Source of the DNA: Neoechinorhynchus agilis
Taxonomy: Eukaryota; Acanthocephala
Length of the DNA: 64,000 nt
Direction: 5' to 3'
NCBI GenBank assembly: GCA_051530055.1
Contig: CM121341.1
Location: 3,658,001-3,722,000 of the forward strand
Shown here: piece after piece, positions 21,901 to 33,236 of the stretch
Layout: each line of letters opens with the position of its first letter
How positions within the stretch are numbered: the first letter of the stretch is position 1
Translations under genes and position numbers: made by a program
Notes under the pieces: generated by a model
What the model saw: only the letters and a program-made list of their open reading frames with translations
Databases searched by the model: none
Told to the model about the DNA's origin: nothing

Positions 21901-24900
21901 CTTATGAAAAACTAGTGAACGAATCTTGAGTATCAATATCGGGGAAATTGATTCTTCTTTTGATTAGAAAAACGCAATTTATACAAACATTTTAAGAATC
22001 TAACCGATTATGAACATTGAACGTTTCCAAATGGCGGCGTGGAGTGGCGCCCAACGGTGCCTATTTTGTCTAGTGGTGGTGGGTGCCATTTATGAAAAAC
22101 TAGTGAACGAATCTTGAGTATCAATATCGGGGAAATTGATTCTTCTTTTGATTAGAAAAACGCAATTTATACAAACATTTTGACCATCTAACCGATTATG
22201 AACATTGAACGTTTCCAAATGGCGGCGTGGAGTGGCGCCCAACGGTGCCTATTTTGTCTAGTGGTGGTGGTTGGTGCCATTTATGAAAAACTAGTGAACG
22301 AATCTTGAGTATCAATATCGGGAAATTACTTCTTTGATTAAAAACGCAATTTATACAAACATTGAATCTAACCGATTATGAACATTGAACGTTTCCAAAT
22401 GGCGGCGGATGGCGCCCAACGGTGCCATTAGTGGTGGAGAAAAACGAACAATTGAGTACAATATGGGAAATTGATTCTTCTTTTGATTAGAAAAACGCAA
22501 TTTATACAAACATTTTGACCATCTAACCGATTATGAACATTGAACGTTTCCAAATGGCGGCGTGGAGTGGCGCCCAACGGTGCCAATTTTGTATAGTGGT
22601 GGTGGTTGGTGCCACTTATGAAAAACTAGTGAACGAATCTTGAGTATCAATATCGGGGAAATTGATTCTTCTTTTGATTAGAAAAACGCAATTTATACAA
22701 ACATTTTAAGAATCTAACCGATTATGAACATTGAACGTTTCCAAATGGCGGCGTGGAGTGGCGCCCAACGGTGCCTATTTTGTATAGTGGTGGTTGGTGC
22801 CACTTATGAAAAACTAGTGAACGAATCTTGAGTATCAATATCGGGGAAATTGATTCTTCTTTTGATTAGAAAACGCAATTTATAAAAACATTTTGAGTAT
22901 TGGTTTGAAGCCAAGATTCGTATCACCCCACCCCCAAAAAATAATCTCTGACCTTCCAACGAATATTGACGGATGGTAAAGGAAACGCACAAAAGACTGC
23001 TCTTAATACTGGAAGATTTCTGAACAAGATCAAGAAAAAGCATCTTCCTTTCGAATACCCGAGCAGAAATTCAAATGCTTCCCATTAAAATTGATTGGAA
23101 ATAGTCTAAGGACAAGATTATAGCCGGTTCTTTCATGGATTTCGTACTGCCCAGTAAGGAATTTGATAGATAAAATCAATAAAGAATTCCAATATAAAGT
23201 TCGTTGCGCAATAACAACTGAGTGCTCCGTTCTTTTTCGGGAGACTCGATCTCCGATTGAGCAACCGCAGCTTCTAATGGCACATTCACAAGAACCGAGA
23301 GACGAAACTGAGGAGTGTCTAGGACTGACTGCGCCAATATTCCGACATTAGGAGATAAGGAAGAGATTTTGTCTCATTTGGGTGCAATCTTAGTGAGGAC
23401 GATTTGCTTGACGTGAAATAGAAGACGAAATAATCTTGTTCTTTCACTAAAATATGAGAAAATACGCCACCCAGTGATCGATTTAGACGAAATCAATCGA
23501 GAAAGCGCGCCTTATTTTCCAGTTGGGGTTGTTGTTCCGGTAACGACGGGGGAAAACATCTTAAGAAACCGATTTGGGCATTTTTCTCATTGAAGATCAT
23601 CATTTTGTTTAATTTTTTTATATCTGTTTAATTGAACAAAAAGCAAAAAAAAAATGCTAATAATTTTTGGGTATCGTTTATTCCAGCAACGACGGGGAAC
23701 ACATCCCAGTAAACTGATTTTTCCATTCAAGATCATCATTTTGTTTAATTGTAAAAAAAAGGCACAAAAAATTGCTAATAATTCCGGTAACGACGGGGGG
23801 GGGAACATCCCCGTAAACCGATTTGGGCATTTTTCCATTCAAGATCATCATTTTGCTCAATTGTAAAAAAAAGGGCACAAAAAATTGTTAATAATTCCGG
23901 TAACGACGGGGGAAAACATCCCCGTAAACCGATTTGGGCATTTTTCCCATTCGAGATCGTCATTTTGTTTAATTGAACAAAAAGCACCCAAAATTGCTAA
24001 TAATTTTTAGGTATCGTTTATTCCAGTAACGACGGGGGGAAACATCCCAGTAAACTGATTTGGGCATTTTTCCCATTCAAGATCATCATTTTGTTTAATT
24101 GTACAAAAAGCACCCAAAATTGCTAATAATTTTTTTAGGCATCGTTTATTCCAGTAACGACGGGGGGGAAACATCCCAGTAAACCGATTTTCCCATTCAA
24201 GATCATCATTTTGTTTATATATACAAAAAGCACCCAAAATTGCTAATAATTTTTAGGTATCGTTTATTCTAGTAACGACGGGGGAAACATCCCCGTAAAC
24301 TGATTTTTCCATTCAAGATCATCATTTTGTTAGATTATAAGAAAAAGGCACAAAAAATTGCTAATAATTTTTTTAGGCATCGTTTATTCCAGTAACGACG
24401 GGGGAAACATCCCAGTAAACCGATTTTTCCATTCAAGATCATCATTTTGTTCAATTGTAAAAAAAGGCACAAAAAATTGCTAATAATTCCGGTAACGACG
24501 GGGGGGAAACATCCCCGTAAACTGATTTGGGCATTTTTCCATTCAAGATCATCATTTTGTTTAATTATACAAAAAGCACCCAAAATTGCTAATAATTTTT
24601 TTAGGCATCGTTTATTCCAGTAACGACGGGGGAAACATCCCAGTAAACTGATTTTTCCATTCAAGATCATCATTTTGTTTAATTGTAAAAAAAGGCACAA
24701 AAAATTGCTAATAATTTTTTTAGGCATCGTTTATTCCAGTAACGACGGGGGGGAAACATCCCAGTAAACCGATTTTCCCATTCAAGATCATCATTTTGTT
24801 AGATTATAAGAAAAAGGCACAAAAATTGGCAATAATTGGGGTTGTGAGTATCGTTGATTCCGGCGTTCGTGGTGAAAAACATTAGTACACTGCAGCCCGC

Positions 24901-25822
24901 GATACGAGCGCCGATCCACAAATATACATGGTATTATCGTCACGCTAAAAATATTGAACACCCGCCCGACTTTGGTTCATAAACCAAATATCGTGTGCAA
25001 GCAGCGTTCGAAGCACTTTGGTACACACACCCGAAAAGTGAATAGAATGGGTGGAAAGCTCAATCGATATGGTGGTATGTTTGTTAAAATACTTACAGGA
25101 AAGGTTTGGCTTCCGTGGATTTTATTGATAGCGAGTATGGCGCTTTCTCGGTTCGCGAATTTGACAAAAGCGCAACCTAAACAGACGGGAAGGTATGAGA
25201 AAATTTTGAGACCTTTTTCATCTTTAGAAGCGTGCTTTCCCACGTTACAAAATAAGCGGATACTGACTATACATTGAAGGAGAAGATATTTGAAAGACGA
25301 AGTTCACAACGCCAAATTTAGACGCCGTTCAATTGACAACGGTCACACGTCTTTTTTTCTAAACTTACCCGTCCATCTCCTGACCGAGTAACTAAAAAAT
25401 CAACGATGTTGCGATTTGTGAGCGTGAGAGTAGCACGCGGATTGAGCAGTGCTTTAAGGAACCAAATAAACTGACCTTTGCTTTCTCCTCCTGGACCCCT
25501 TAATACTGTACATTCCTCAATTTGTCCAAAAGGCGAAAATATCATTTTTACATCTTCTTCACTCATTTGCTTGTTAAGCATACCAACGAACAGTTTTCGT
25601 TCTTCTGAAAGGAATTTTATACTGAATGAACACGTGGAATCACCGACCTCTTTGTTGTTGTTGTTGTTGGTTGTTTATTCGTTCTCCATTTGAGTTTAGG
25701 TTGTTCTGATAGGATGATGATGATTGTGGTGATTCGATCACCGGTGGTGGTTGTGTTGCTCCCGGATTCAGCATTGTTGGAAACGTGGTGAATTGCGGTT
25801 GGTAAATGGGTGGAGCGATCAT
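18916..25822 (-). CDS. CELF: CELF/Bruno-like RNA-binding protein, two RRMs found
   Basis: CELF proteins bind UGU/GU-rich RNA and control splicing and translation. Six exons join in phase: 25648-25822, 25476-25604, 25097-25176, 19751-20153, 19207-19710 and 18916-19148; 507 residues. Introns are 43, 299, 4943, 40 and 58 bp. RRM2 lies at about residues 61-143 ([58 protein letters not shown]), an almost exact match to the family. A long Ala- and Gln-rich linker follows. RRM3 is at about 387-466 ([33 protein letters not shown]), then [19 protein letters not shown]1, which CELF proteins normally carry, is not visible: exon 1 (starts [15 protein letters not shown]) is low complexity, and its frame closes with TAA upstream of the ATG. 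An acceptor-like tract (CTTTTTCAG) about 47 bp upstream suggests a further 5' exon or leader. The third intron holds two tandem arrays. Confidence 0.88.
20313..22896. repeat. Tandem array, ~188 bp unit, inside CELF intron 3
   Basis: About 13-14 copies. The unit contains CCGATTATGAACATTGAACG, CCAAATGGCGGCGTGG, TGGCGCCCAACGGTGCC and AATATCGGGGAAATTGATTC. Small alternatives recur (GTGGTGGGTGCC or GTGGTTGGTGCC; GACCATC or AAGAATC). The unit at about 22320-22470 has many scattered deletions unlike its neighbours. Confidence 0.95.
22897..23524. other. Unique sequence between the two CELF intron arrays
   Basis: Intronic. The open frame at 23163-23351 on the plus strand has no recognisable family. 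Nothing else was seen. Confidence 0.35.
23525..24840. repeat. Tandem array, ~100-128 bp unit, inside CELF intron 3
   Basis: About 11 copies with core GTAACGACGGGGG, AACATCCC(A/C)GTAAACYGATT and CAAGATCATCATTTTG. Units differ by presence or absence of a short piece around GGCATCGTTTATTCCAG and in the length of the G and A runs. Unrelated in sequence to the neighbouring 188 bp array. Confidence 0.92.
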
Positions 25823-26575
25823 TGCACACAAACACACCAAACTTTATAAAGGCTGGTGAAATGGAACTGAAAAAGACAGAGTTTGGTAAGCAAAAAAAGA
25901 AGCATCGATCTCTTCTACTAAAACCGCCCTCGTTGTTCGTTAAAGCAACGTCGACTGGAATTTAATGCGGCGACTGATGCCAGTGCTCTTCCCCCCCCCC
26001 ATCTATATATGTGTGTAAAATAAGAGACAGGGTTGAGTCAGGCCAACTTTATTATACAAATGAAGTTGCCGAGCAACTAGTGGTGGTGGTGGTGGCAGTA
26101 GGAAAGGCATAATCGATGTGGAAGTTGTGCGTGTAGACGACGGCAACAGCAGTAACTACAAAATCGGATTAATAATTCAAGAGTAGTGCGGGTTGGGAGC
26201 AAAACACACGATTCCCTCTCTCTCTTAGCATTCTACTCGAGTGCAAATGGATTCGATCCACAAAAAAAACGGTCGTTGTTGACAAACAATGGACATGCTT
26301 TTAGAAAAAGTAATCCTTGATTCTACGCGTGAGTTGTGTCAATCTTCAAACACATGGCACAACGTTCAAACGTCAAACAAGTTTTGAAGAATCGTTTGGA
26401 AGCTCTAGAGAAATCAATGGAATGTCCTGTATATTCGTCATTCCATTAATGAGATATCCTAGATGGCGATGTAGTATTCGCGCCTCGGTATACCACAGTA
26501 CCGACGGAAATTCCGGGTCGCATCAAAATTGAGCAATGCCATTCGTAGTGATCTTTATTGGAAAATTCCGAACTG
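25823..26575. other. CELF upstream region
   Basis: Contains an acceptor-like pyrimidine tract (about 25870), a C9 run near 25990, GTGGTGGTGG tracts and CT-rich sequence. No RRM1-coding exon was found on the minus strand. Confidence 0.35.
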
Positions 26576-26975
26576 AGGAACATCTTCGAGATTATTTACT
26601 TGAAGTGAATAATTTTTAAGGAACCAATGGAAATTTCCTCACATTTTATTCGTGAGTCTTCCACAATTTAACAATCAAGAGAAAATCCTTCGGGATCATA
26701 GAGTTGGAGATGTGGAGATGATCATAATGCTCCTACGGATAAAAATTTTTTATTCAGATATTTCAAAAGAGGAAGCCTCATGTCAATGATTGTTTCTAAG
26801 ATGATCTTCGAGGTTATTTACTTGAAATGAATAAATTTGAAGGAGCCAATGGGAATTTCCTCGCATTTTATTCCCTTTTATAAGCTGCGGTTTTTCTCTC
26901 TACCGCGAGTGTTCCACGATTTAACAAACAAGAGAAAATCCTTCGGGATGATAGAGTTTTCTTAATGTTGCGATG
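26576..26975. repeat. Two diverged direct copies, ~230 bp apart
   Basis: 26576-26720 and 26802-26972 share ATCTTCGAGATTATTTACTTG-like, CCAATGGAAATTTCCTC-like and GAGAAAATCCTTCGGGAT segments with many differences. They look like an old duplication or the remnant of an array. Confidence 0.6.
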
Positions 26976-27269
26976 ATCGATATTTTATTGAAAATTTCGA
27001 AAATAAAATATTTTCTATCAGGGATTATGATAACCAGAAATCCAACTTTGTCATCACAAAGGATTGTCTCTCGATGAAGAAAATGCAAATTTGTTCAAAC
27101 TCTTGGACTTTGATGTTATAAAATTACTTCATTATAGTTTTTCTCATTCAAAAAGAGATCGGGGCTGCTTTATAGTGAGATTTGTAGCTTTACAATTACT
27201 CGTCGGATTTCGTATGTGAATATCAGAGGAATAGAAGTTAACAGATTCGCTATTTAGTATTTTTAGTGT

Positions 27270-27600
27270 GCATAAACTAATTATTAAATGTACAATTTCG
27301 TAATTTGATTCGTAAACCGGTATCGGACACCGCTGAATTTTTTACGGTTCATCAATTTCGCAATTAGAGATCGAATATCATAGGTAGACGGAATTCTAGG
27401 AGGAAAAATCAACCTTCCCCTGTCAATACTAGGCATTTTAATTTTTTTTAAGTTCTAAAACTAATTATCACATATATGTATATTGTTTAGTCATTTAAAT
27501 TTCCAAACCATTATCGGATACGACTCGATTTGTACGCTTCATCAACTTCGCAATTAAAGATCGAATATCATAGGTCGACCCAATTCCGAGAGGAAAACTA
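27270..27600. repeat. Second pair of diverged direct copies
   Basis: About 27290-27410 and 27480-27595 share CGGTATCGGACA-like, CTTCATCAACTTCGCAATTA-like and GATCGAATATCATAGGT segments. Same style of old duplication as the pair just upstream, but a different sequence. Confidence 0.6.
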
Positions 27601-28030
27601 AAACTGGATTTTATTTGGGACTGCTATATACGGCGTGGTGCTTCATCAGTCGTTTTTAACCTGTATAAAAGTTTCCGTTAAATCGCATTTTTAATTACTC
27701 TCAATAAAAATAAAACTGTGAAAGTTGAAAAGGTTACACTCACTTTCCTCATATTAACTCATTAAAAGAACAACACTTTTCAGCTTAGTTTTTAAAATAA
27801 ACCCGAAAATAGGTTTCAATCGAGTAAGTATGACCGGATTCATTTGAAGGAAAAATCTTCTTATTTAAGCGTAGTTCTTGACACGAACACATCTCATTCA
27901 TAGCGCACGTTCCGTGATCATTTTTATTAAGTATTCGCATTTGATCACTCTGATATAATCCTCTAATCCCACGTCGCTCATTTTCCAACGCCCTCGGCTC
28001 GTCTTGCGAATCGTGGATCATTGATCACTT
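27601..28030. other. No gene supported
   Basis: Unique sequence. A 78-codon minus-strand frame (27785-28021) has no family signal. Confidence 0.3.
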
Positions 28031-28341
28031 TGAATCGTATCGGATCTTTAAATGTCCACAGTTGGGTCTTGAGCGGAAGTGGATCAATAACAAATGTTCA
28101 AGTAAATCGGTACGAAATTTCAGCCAATTTTTTTGTGCACTTTCTTTAGAATGATGCCGACTACGCTTACTCACTTTTGCGATCAATTGATTCGCTTCAA
28201 GAGTTCGGTAGCCGTGATGTCTTCAGATGCCAAAAAGTTGTGTTGTGCTGGATTCACGGACAATTCAATTAGGATTTATAATACTATCAACGGTCGACTA
28301 ATGGAATCCGTCAAGGGTCATACAGGTTTGTTTGGAATAAG
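28030..28341 (+). pseudogene. WD40-repeat gene fragment (TAF5-like blade)
   Basis: A frame reads MPTTLTHFCDQLIRFKSS, VAVMSSDAKKLCCAGF and TDNSIRIYNTINGRLMES, ending in KGHTG. This is the pattern of a WD40 blade preceded by the lead-in that TAF5/TAF5L proteins have. An acceptor (CTTTCTTTAG, to 28149) precedes it, and a donor GTTTGT follows the GHT codons. The next open stretch (28376-28551) does not look like the following WD40 blade, and LINE debris starts within 600 bp, so I read it as a broken partial copy. A divergent intact gene extending beyond what I can splice is the alternative. Confidence 0.4.
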
Positions 28342-28939
28342 TGGGTTTTTTTACTGCTCCATTGTTGATTTTACAGATTTCTATAGAAATCACGTAATTT
28401 TTGTTTCTATTGTAGCGGAGTGTGGTCTTGACGCCAATGAGATAATTTTGTGGGCGTCGTGGTTCCCGGTTAAAATTTGTTGCTTAGCAAACGTAGAAAA
28501 TTCATTCCGTAGTGCAACTGAAAAGAAAGGGGAAAATTGTTTAATAATTTGAAAATAGTTGGCTGCCCTGGAGTTCCTTCGTTGTTTCGACTTACCATTT
28601 TCTAACCTTGGCTAAAAATTCTGCAGTGCTCGGTCCAACGACACCAATGTTCTCAATGGCAAGAGAGGTTATAAAAGGAGTAGAGCGAGACGAATCGAGG
28701 CATTTGTACTTCTTTTTTTCAGTGCTCTTTTTGCCACTTTACCGACTCTTGGAACTGAAAGGGACAATTTCCTTTTAGCATTTCTATTAGGGCAGATGAA
28801 GCCTCAAGGAGACGGCCTCTTTCCCACCATGGGCAGTCCGGTTTTTTCCCTTTATCTTTGCTTGAACCAATTGAATAGATGCGAGATATTTTTTTAAGAA
28901 GTGGAAACTTTAATACTAAATGTCATGAAATCATTCACA
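28342..28939. other. No gene supported
   Basis: Open frame to 28552 lacks family signal; the remainder is unique sequence up to the LINE end. Confidence 0.3.
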
Positions 28940-31620
28940 CCACCGCTCTGGATCGCTCAGCTGCCGTCCTGGTTCAAAGGACGGATGCAGCGTTTCCCCG
29001 TTGGATATGTTTTGTAGGAGGAATGCTCCCGATCTCGGATCGCCGGTGATTCGTCTCAATTTCTTGGACAATTGCTTGACCGGGTCCTTCTCCGCGGTAC
29101 CAAACGACCCGAGCGTCTCGACGCCAAAGGGAACGAAATAATGATTTCGACTCAGGTCCCTGTATTTTGTCCTTTTGAGTTCCTCAGCGGCGGTTCCTCC
29201 TCCGTTTTAAGAGTGGCGAATTTTATGTTGCTGGAATGCGTTCCGATGGCTCCACGGTCGCTCCGCAACGGCAGCAATGGAATGGGCACATCGGTACCCC
29301 GAGTCGAAGGGTACCCACAGAAGCGATTGGGATAGCTATGAGCCAAGCACCGGATTACCTTGTAGAGACTGCCGCCAATCGAGTTCGGTTCACCAGGTCA
29401 CGAGAATCTGAAATTAAAGAGTTGTGAATTCTCGTTACCAGGGGTGAGTTCTAAACGGATTGTTTGCAACCATTGACGGGGACCTGCTCGCTAAATAAAT
29501 TTCCACACCAAAGATAAAGCGCCTCCACGAAATCTAAATCCAAAGTGTAATTCTCACCAAGAACGAATTTAGCTATTTTGCGGCTTTCTTCATACGATCC
29601 CAAATAAGCTGACAGAGAAATATCGGCTGCTTTTCAGATACCCAAACCGCCGGACGACACAGGCAAGGACGCTTGACGTCAGGCCTCGTCCGACAGCTGA
29701 GTATTTAAAATTTTCTCGAGGGAGGCTTTCAAGTCTCGTCTAATTTTGTCAGCTTATCCTTATGTCTAAAAAGGCGCTGTGCGCAGCTTATACAGCAATT
29801 TTAGAATAAAGAAGACGTTCTTGATAAGAAACAGAGCCTCGTGTAAAGATGATTCATCAACTCGTTAGCACAGCACCGAAAGTTGCGGTTGAAGATTGGC
29901 AATCTCTGATTGAGCATTACAACCAAAAATGGTCTAGAGTGATCGATTCTATCACACGGCCAGGTTCTGAAAATCTTTCACGATAGTTTGCCTGGGGCCT
30001 CATCTTCCACGTTTATCACTCAAATCTCGCATTTCGCAGCATTCAATTTAATGAAAAATTTTAGCCGTCTCCATTACGAGTGTCTCCCAATCACGCAGTA
30101 CAACAGAGGGGTTACCTCCAAGCGTGGCATCGTCCAGGTAGCAGCCGTTAAAGCTGGACTGGAGAGAGTGCGCGACGGGATTGACTGCGAGTATCCCTAT
30201 GTTGAACTCATCTTTTTGACCACAAAACGCGGTTATTGAACAACAAGGGAGTTGGCGTCCCAAATGCTTCTGGTGCGTGATCTCTAACTACTTCGTGCCA
30301 ATCTGCTCGGTGAACTGTGTTGAAAGCGTTTAAAAAAATTACATTTCAAGATCACGCATAGCTTTGAGTTTTCGGTGCTGAACGTGTGGAGTGAATGAAC
30401 TATCGCTCCTGGTCCACAAGGTGAACAGCAGCTCAACTCAGTCGAACGAAGTCTCGTTCCTACTTTTTCCACGATCCTTTTATTTACAATTTTTGCTGTT
30501 GAGCAGCGCAGAGTTGTTCCAATTGCAATGGGACGAACCCCACCTTCCTTTTTAGCGAGGGCACACAAAGATGCGCCGAAAAATAACTCGATTGCTTTAG
30601 GAATCAACCTTCCGTCTGCAAATTAGTCGATTAAGCGTGTCAATGCATCTTCAACGGACTGAGGAGGTCATATCTTTTAGGTGTTTGGGCTGCAGCCCGC
30701 CTAGCTCGTGAGCTGATCCGTTTGCAAAAGAGGATATTGCCATCTTCAATTCTGATTTCGATAGGAGGAGCATTTAACGAAATACTGCTGACCGCCGTCA
30801 CTCGGATGTTTGGAACGAAGAGTTCGCAAAGTTTCTTCGTTATCTTTAGCGAGACTGTCCATTGATGATAAAAGAAGAACTCTGACATCTCCGTCAGCGG
30901 GCTTCGAAGAAACGCGTCCAGCGAGCAACCGATTTGAGTTTCGGTGGTGGTCACGCTCCTTGACACACTCCTTACGTAGCTCTCATACTGTCGAAAGGCA
31001 TTAAGATTTTACTCAAAGGAAATTATTCGCTCTTTTATTTTTGTGGTCAGAGATCCCTCAAAAACATCACCAGCGGAAAACACTAGTCTAGGATTCGAAA
31101 AAAAGACGCATCCACGACAACTCTGAGTGAGTCTCGATCCAGTCTGTCAATGGAGAGGTGAATGAATCTCTTTGCGGCCTAATATCGCGCGCCCATTGAT
31201 ATTCTTTTCAGAACATTCCCAGGCAGAACTCCCATATTTGCCCAAACTTTACGTTTTAGAGTATTCACCATGCCGTGGCGATTGTGACTGGCTATCGCTT
31301 TGGGGCATTTGAGTCCGTGAGACAGTTCGCACCTTGCAGGATTGAGAAAGCCACGTCGAAGTCTAGTGCCGAAGCGAGACCGAAGGAACAGTCATCCAAT
31401 TTAGTACCTGAAGCGTTAAGTAAAACCACTGGACCATTTGGTTGCGGCCTCGTTCTTTGGCGTCTACACAGAAACCAAAAAGGTTTCGGAACTCCTTCTC
31501 AAACCAAGGGTCTGACCAACGTGTTTTTTTTGTATTATTGATGAATTCGTCTGGACAGGTAGTTCGAGTTTTTGATGCAGTATTCAATTTAGATTCGGTG
31601 ATATTAGTGGTTAATTCCAA
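28940..31620 (-). mobile_element. Broken LINE copy (copy 1)
   Basis: Read on the minus strand in several frames, from the N-terminal side at about 31600 to the 3' end at about 28940. A region before the RT lies at 30640-30966. The RT fingers (AKKEGGVRPIAIG) are at 30284-30607, and YLDDATLGGNPSVVLRD at 30048-30263. A downstream segment has QASLPVSSGGLGI and SLSAYLGSYEESRK at about 29480-29680. The C-terminal segment at about 28980-29160 resembles VPFGVETLGSFG and TGDPRSGAFLLQNIS. The order matches the other copies here. The frame is broken by several indels and stops, so it is non-functional. The RT type (GGVRPIA, GVQQGDPLGP, YLDD) belongs to a widespread animal LINE group I do not name. Confidence 0.8.
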
Positions 31621-31789
31621 AAACGGTCGGATAAGAATGCAGATAAAATTAGAGCGGTCAATCGGCTTGTTTGACGGGACAGGGATCTACCAAAGTTTAG
31701 GAATGCTATTTCTGTCACTTAAAGAACACCAAAACATCCCAAGTGAACTGGGAAGCGCGAGTCGATAATTAATTCCGTGCAGCCAACAC

Positions 31790-31870
31790 TTTTATTAAAA
31801 TTATCAGCCGTGCGATTCAAAAAGGAAATGCTGGATGCATCCTCAAGGAAACGGTGTATAAAGATGTTTC
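31790..31870 (+). mobile_element. LINE 3' end fragment
   Basis: The plus strand reads ISRAIQKGNAGCILKETV, matching the conserved C-terminal end seen in copy 2 (ISASIQRGNAADVKEA). Only this end is present. Confidence 0.6.
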
Positions 31871-32389
31871 GCCGTCACTATTACCATAAATAATGATTTT
31901 CTCGAAAAAATCACGATTTAAATTTGAACGGCTCTTAATAATTCAGGCACGAATTGAGAATCTACTTGACATCCAGACATTTTGAAATTAAGTGCTTCTT
32001 AAACAGAATTCTTAAGACAGTTATTTAATAAGCCCTTTAAATTCCGGCTTTTCTGATATCATTGAGACGACTGACCAGTTTAATTTAGCCTTTAGGTGAC
32101 TTAAGTAACATAACTGAATCCGATCAATTTTGTCCATTAGGAATCCAGCCGACTTGGAGCTCATATTTCGAACGTAAATCGCTGCTCTAGAAACAAAATT
32201 AAATTAAAATGAATCAAAATAATAAAATACGAACTGTAAAGATTTAAAACAAAGTACCTAAAAAACGATCCAGAGCGGTGACGTGAATGTTCTTATGGTT
32301 TAAAATAAAATTCTATTTGGTAAAAAAACTTTACAAATACTCTTAAAACAAAAGTAGAATTCACATGAAATTCAGATAATTTTCAACTC
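31871..32389. other. AT-rich spacer between LINE fragments
   Basis: No frame or repeat recognised. Confidence 0.3.
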
Positions 32390-33050
32390 CATTGAATCGG
32401 TTAAATGTATTCACGTTGCAGCTTCTCAACTCATGCTCATCTCCCACCGATAGAGCTCGTCTCCTCGCAGTCTCAGCTCCACACTCCAGCGACTTCTTGA
32501 AGGCCGTCCCGATCCATCACCGTCGCTGTGGGACTTCGGTTGGGCATCGATTTCTCCGGTTCATATACATGTCGGTGCGGTGAGACAGTGAACGGATCGG
32601 GAACTCACGGCCTTGACTGCAAGTGTTCAACTGCTCGCCACGCACGGCACTCAGCAGTCAACCGCATAATCGAGGAAGCCCTCTCAACGACCGCTTCTCC
32701 CGCTTGACCGGAACGACGGTAAACGCCCGGATGGAGCCTTCCCATGGTGCTCCGGGAAAATACTGGTTTTGGATTTTACGTGCCCGTCAGATTCAGCGAG
32801 GAAAGGGAGCGCCATAAGTATTCCTCCCTCGATGGGCATCAATATATATTCATCATCCGGTTGCGGTGGAAACACTGGGATACCTCGGAAAAGAAGCCGA
32901 TTATTTCCTTTCCCGGCTGGGAAAGATGCTAAAACATGCCACCGGCGATATGCGATCCAGCAGCTTCCTGCTGCAGCGAATCAGCGCTTCGATCCAACGA
33001 GGCAATGCCGCGGACGTCAAGGAAGCTGCCGAACAAACATGACGAAAGGA
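32390..33050 (+). mobile_element. Broken LINE copy (copy 2), C-terminal part
   Basis: Reads DRARLLAVSAPHSSDFLKAV, then a CCHC/zinc-knuckle-like stretch (CG.. GTHGLDCKCSTARHARHS), a region with TCPDS-like coding, and RISASIQRGNAADVKEAAEQ with a stop at about 33042. The RT is missing: 5'-truncated. Frameshifts separate the pieces. An AATAAACATTT lies 3' of it, near 33180. Confidence 0.75.
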
Positions 33051-33236
33051 GGAGGATTCGATACGTGTCAGAATCTTCACAAAATTCTTATGTGCTGATA
33101 TCGACGACATTCGGACAACATTCTTTCCCTTGGTTATGCGCCAATTAAAATTGTCTTTAATATTAAATATTCAAAAAATTCAATAAACATTTCAGAGTTA
33201 CGTCTTCGGTATCTCTCAAAGCTTAAGCTGGACTTC

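Noticed and set aside
29072-29427. Plus-strand frames over LINE copy 1
   Set aside because: They are the opposite-strand shadow of the minus-strand LINE C-terminal region.
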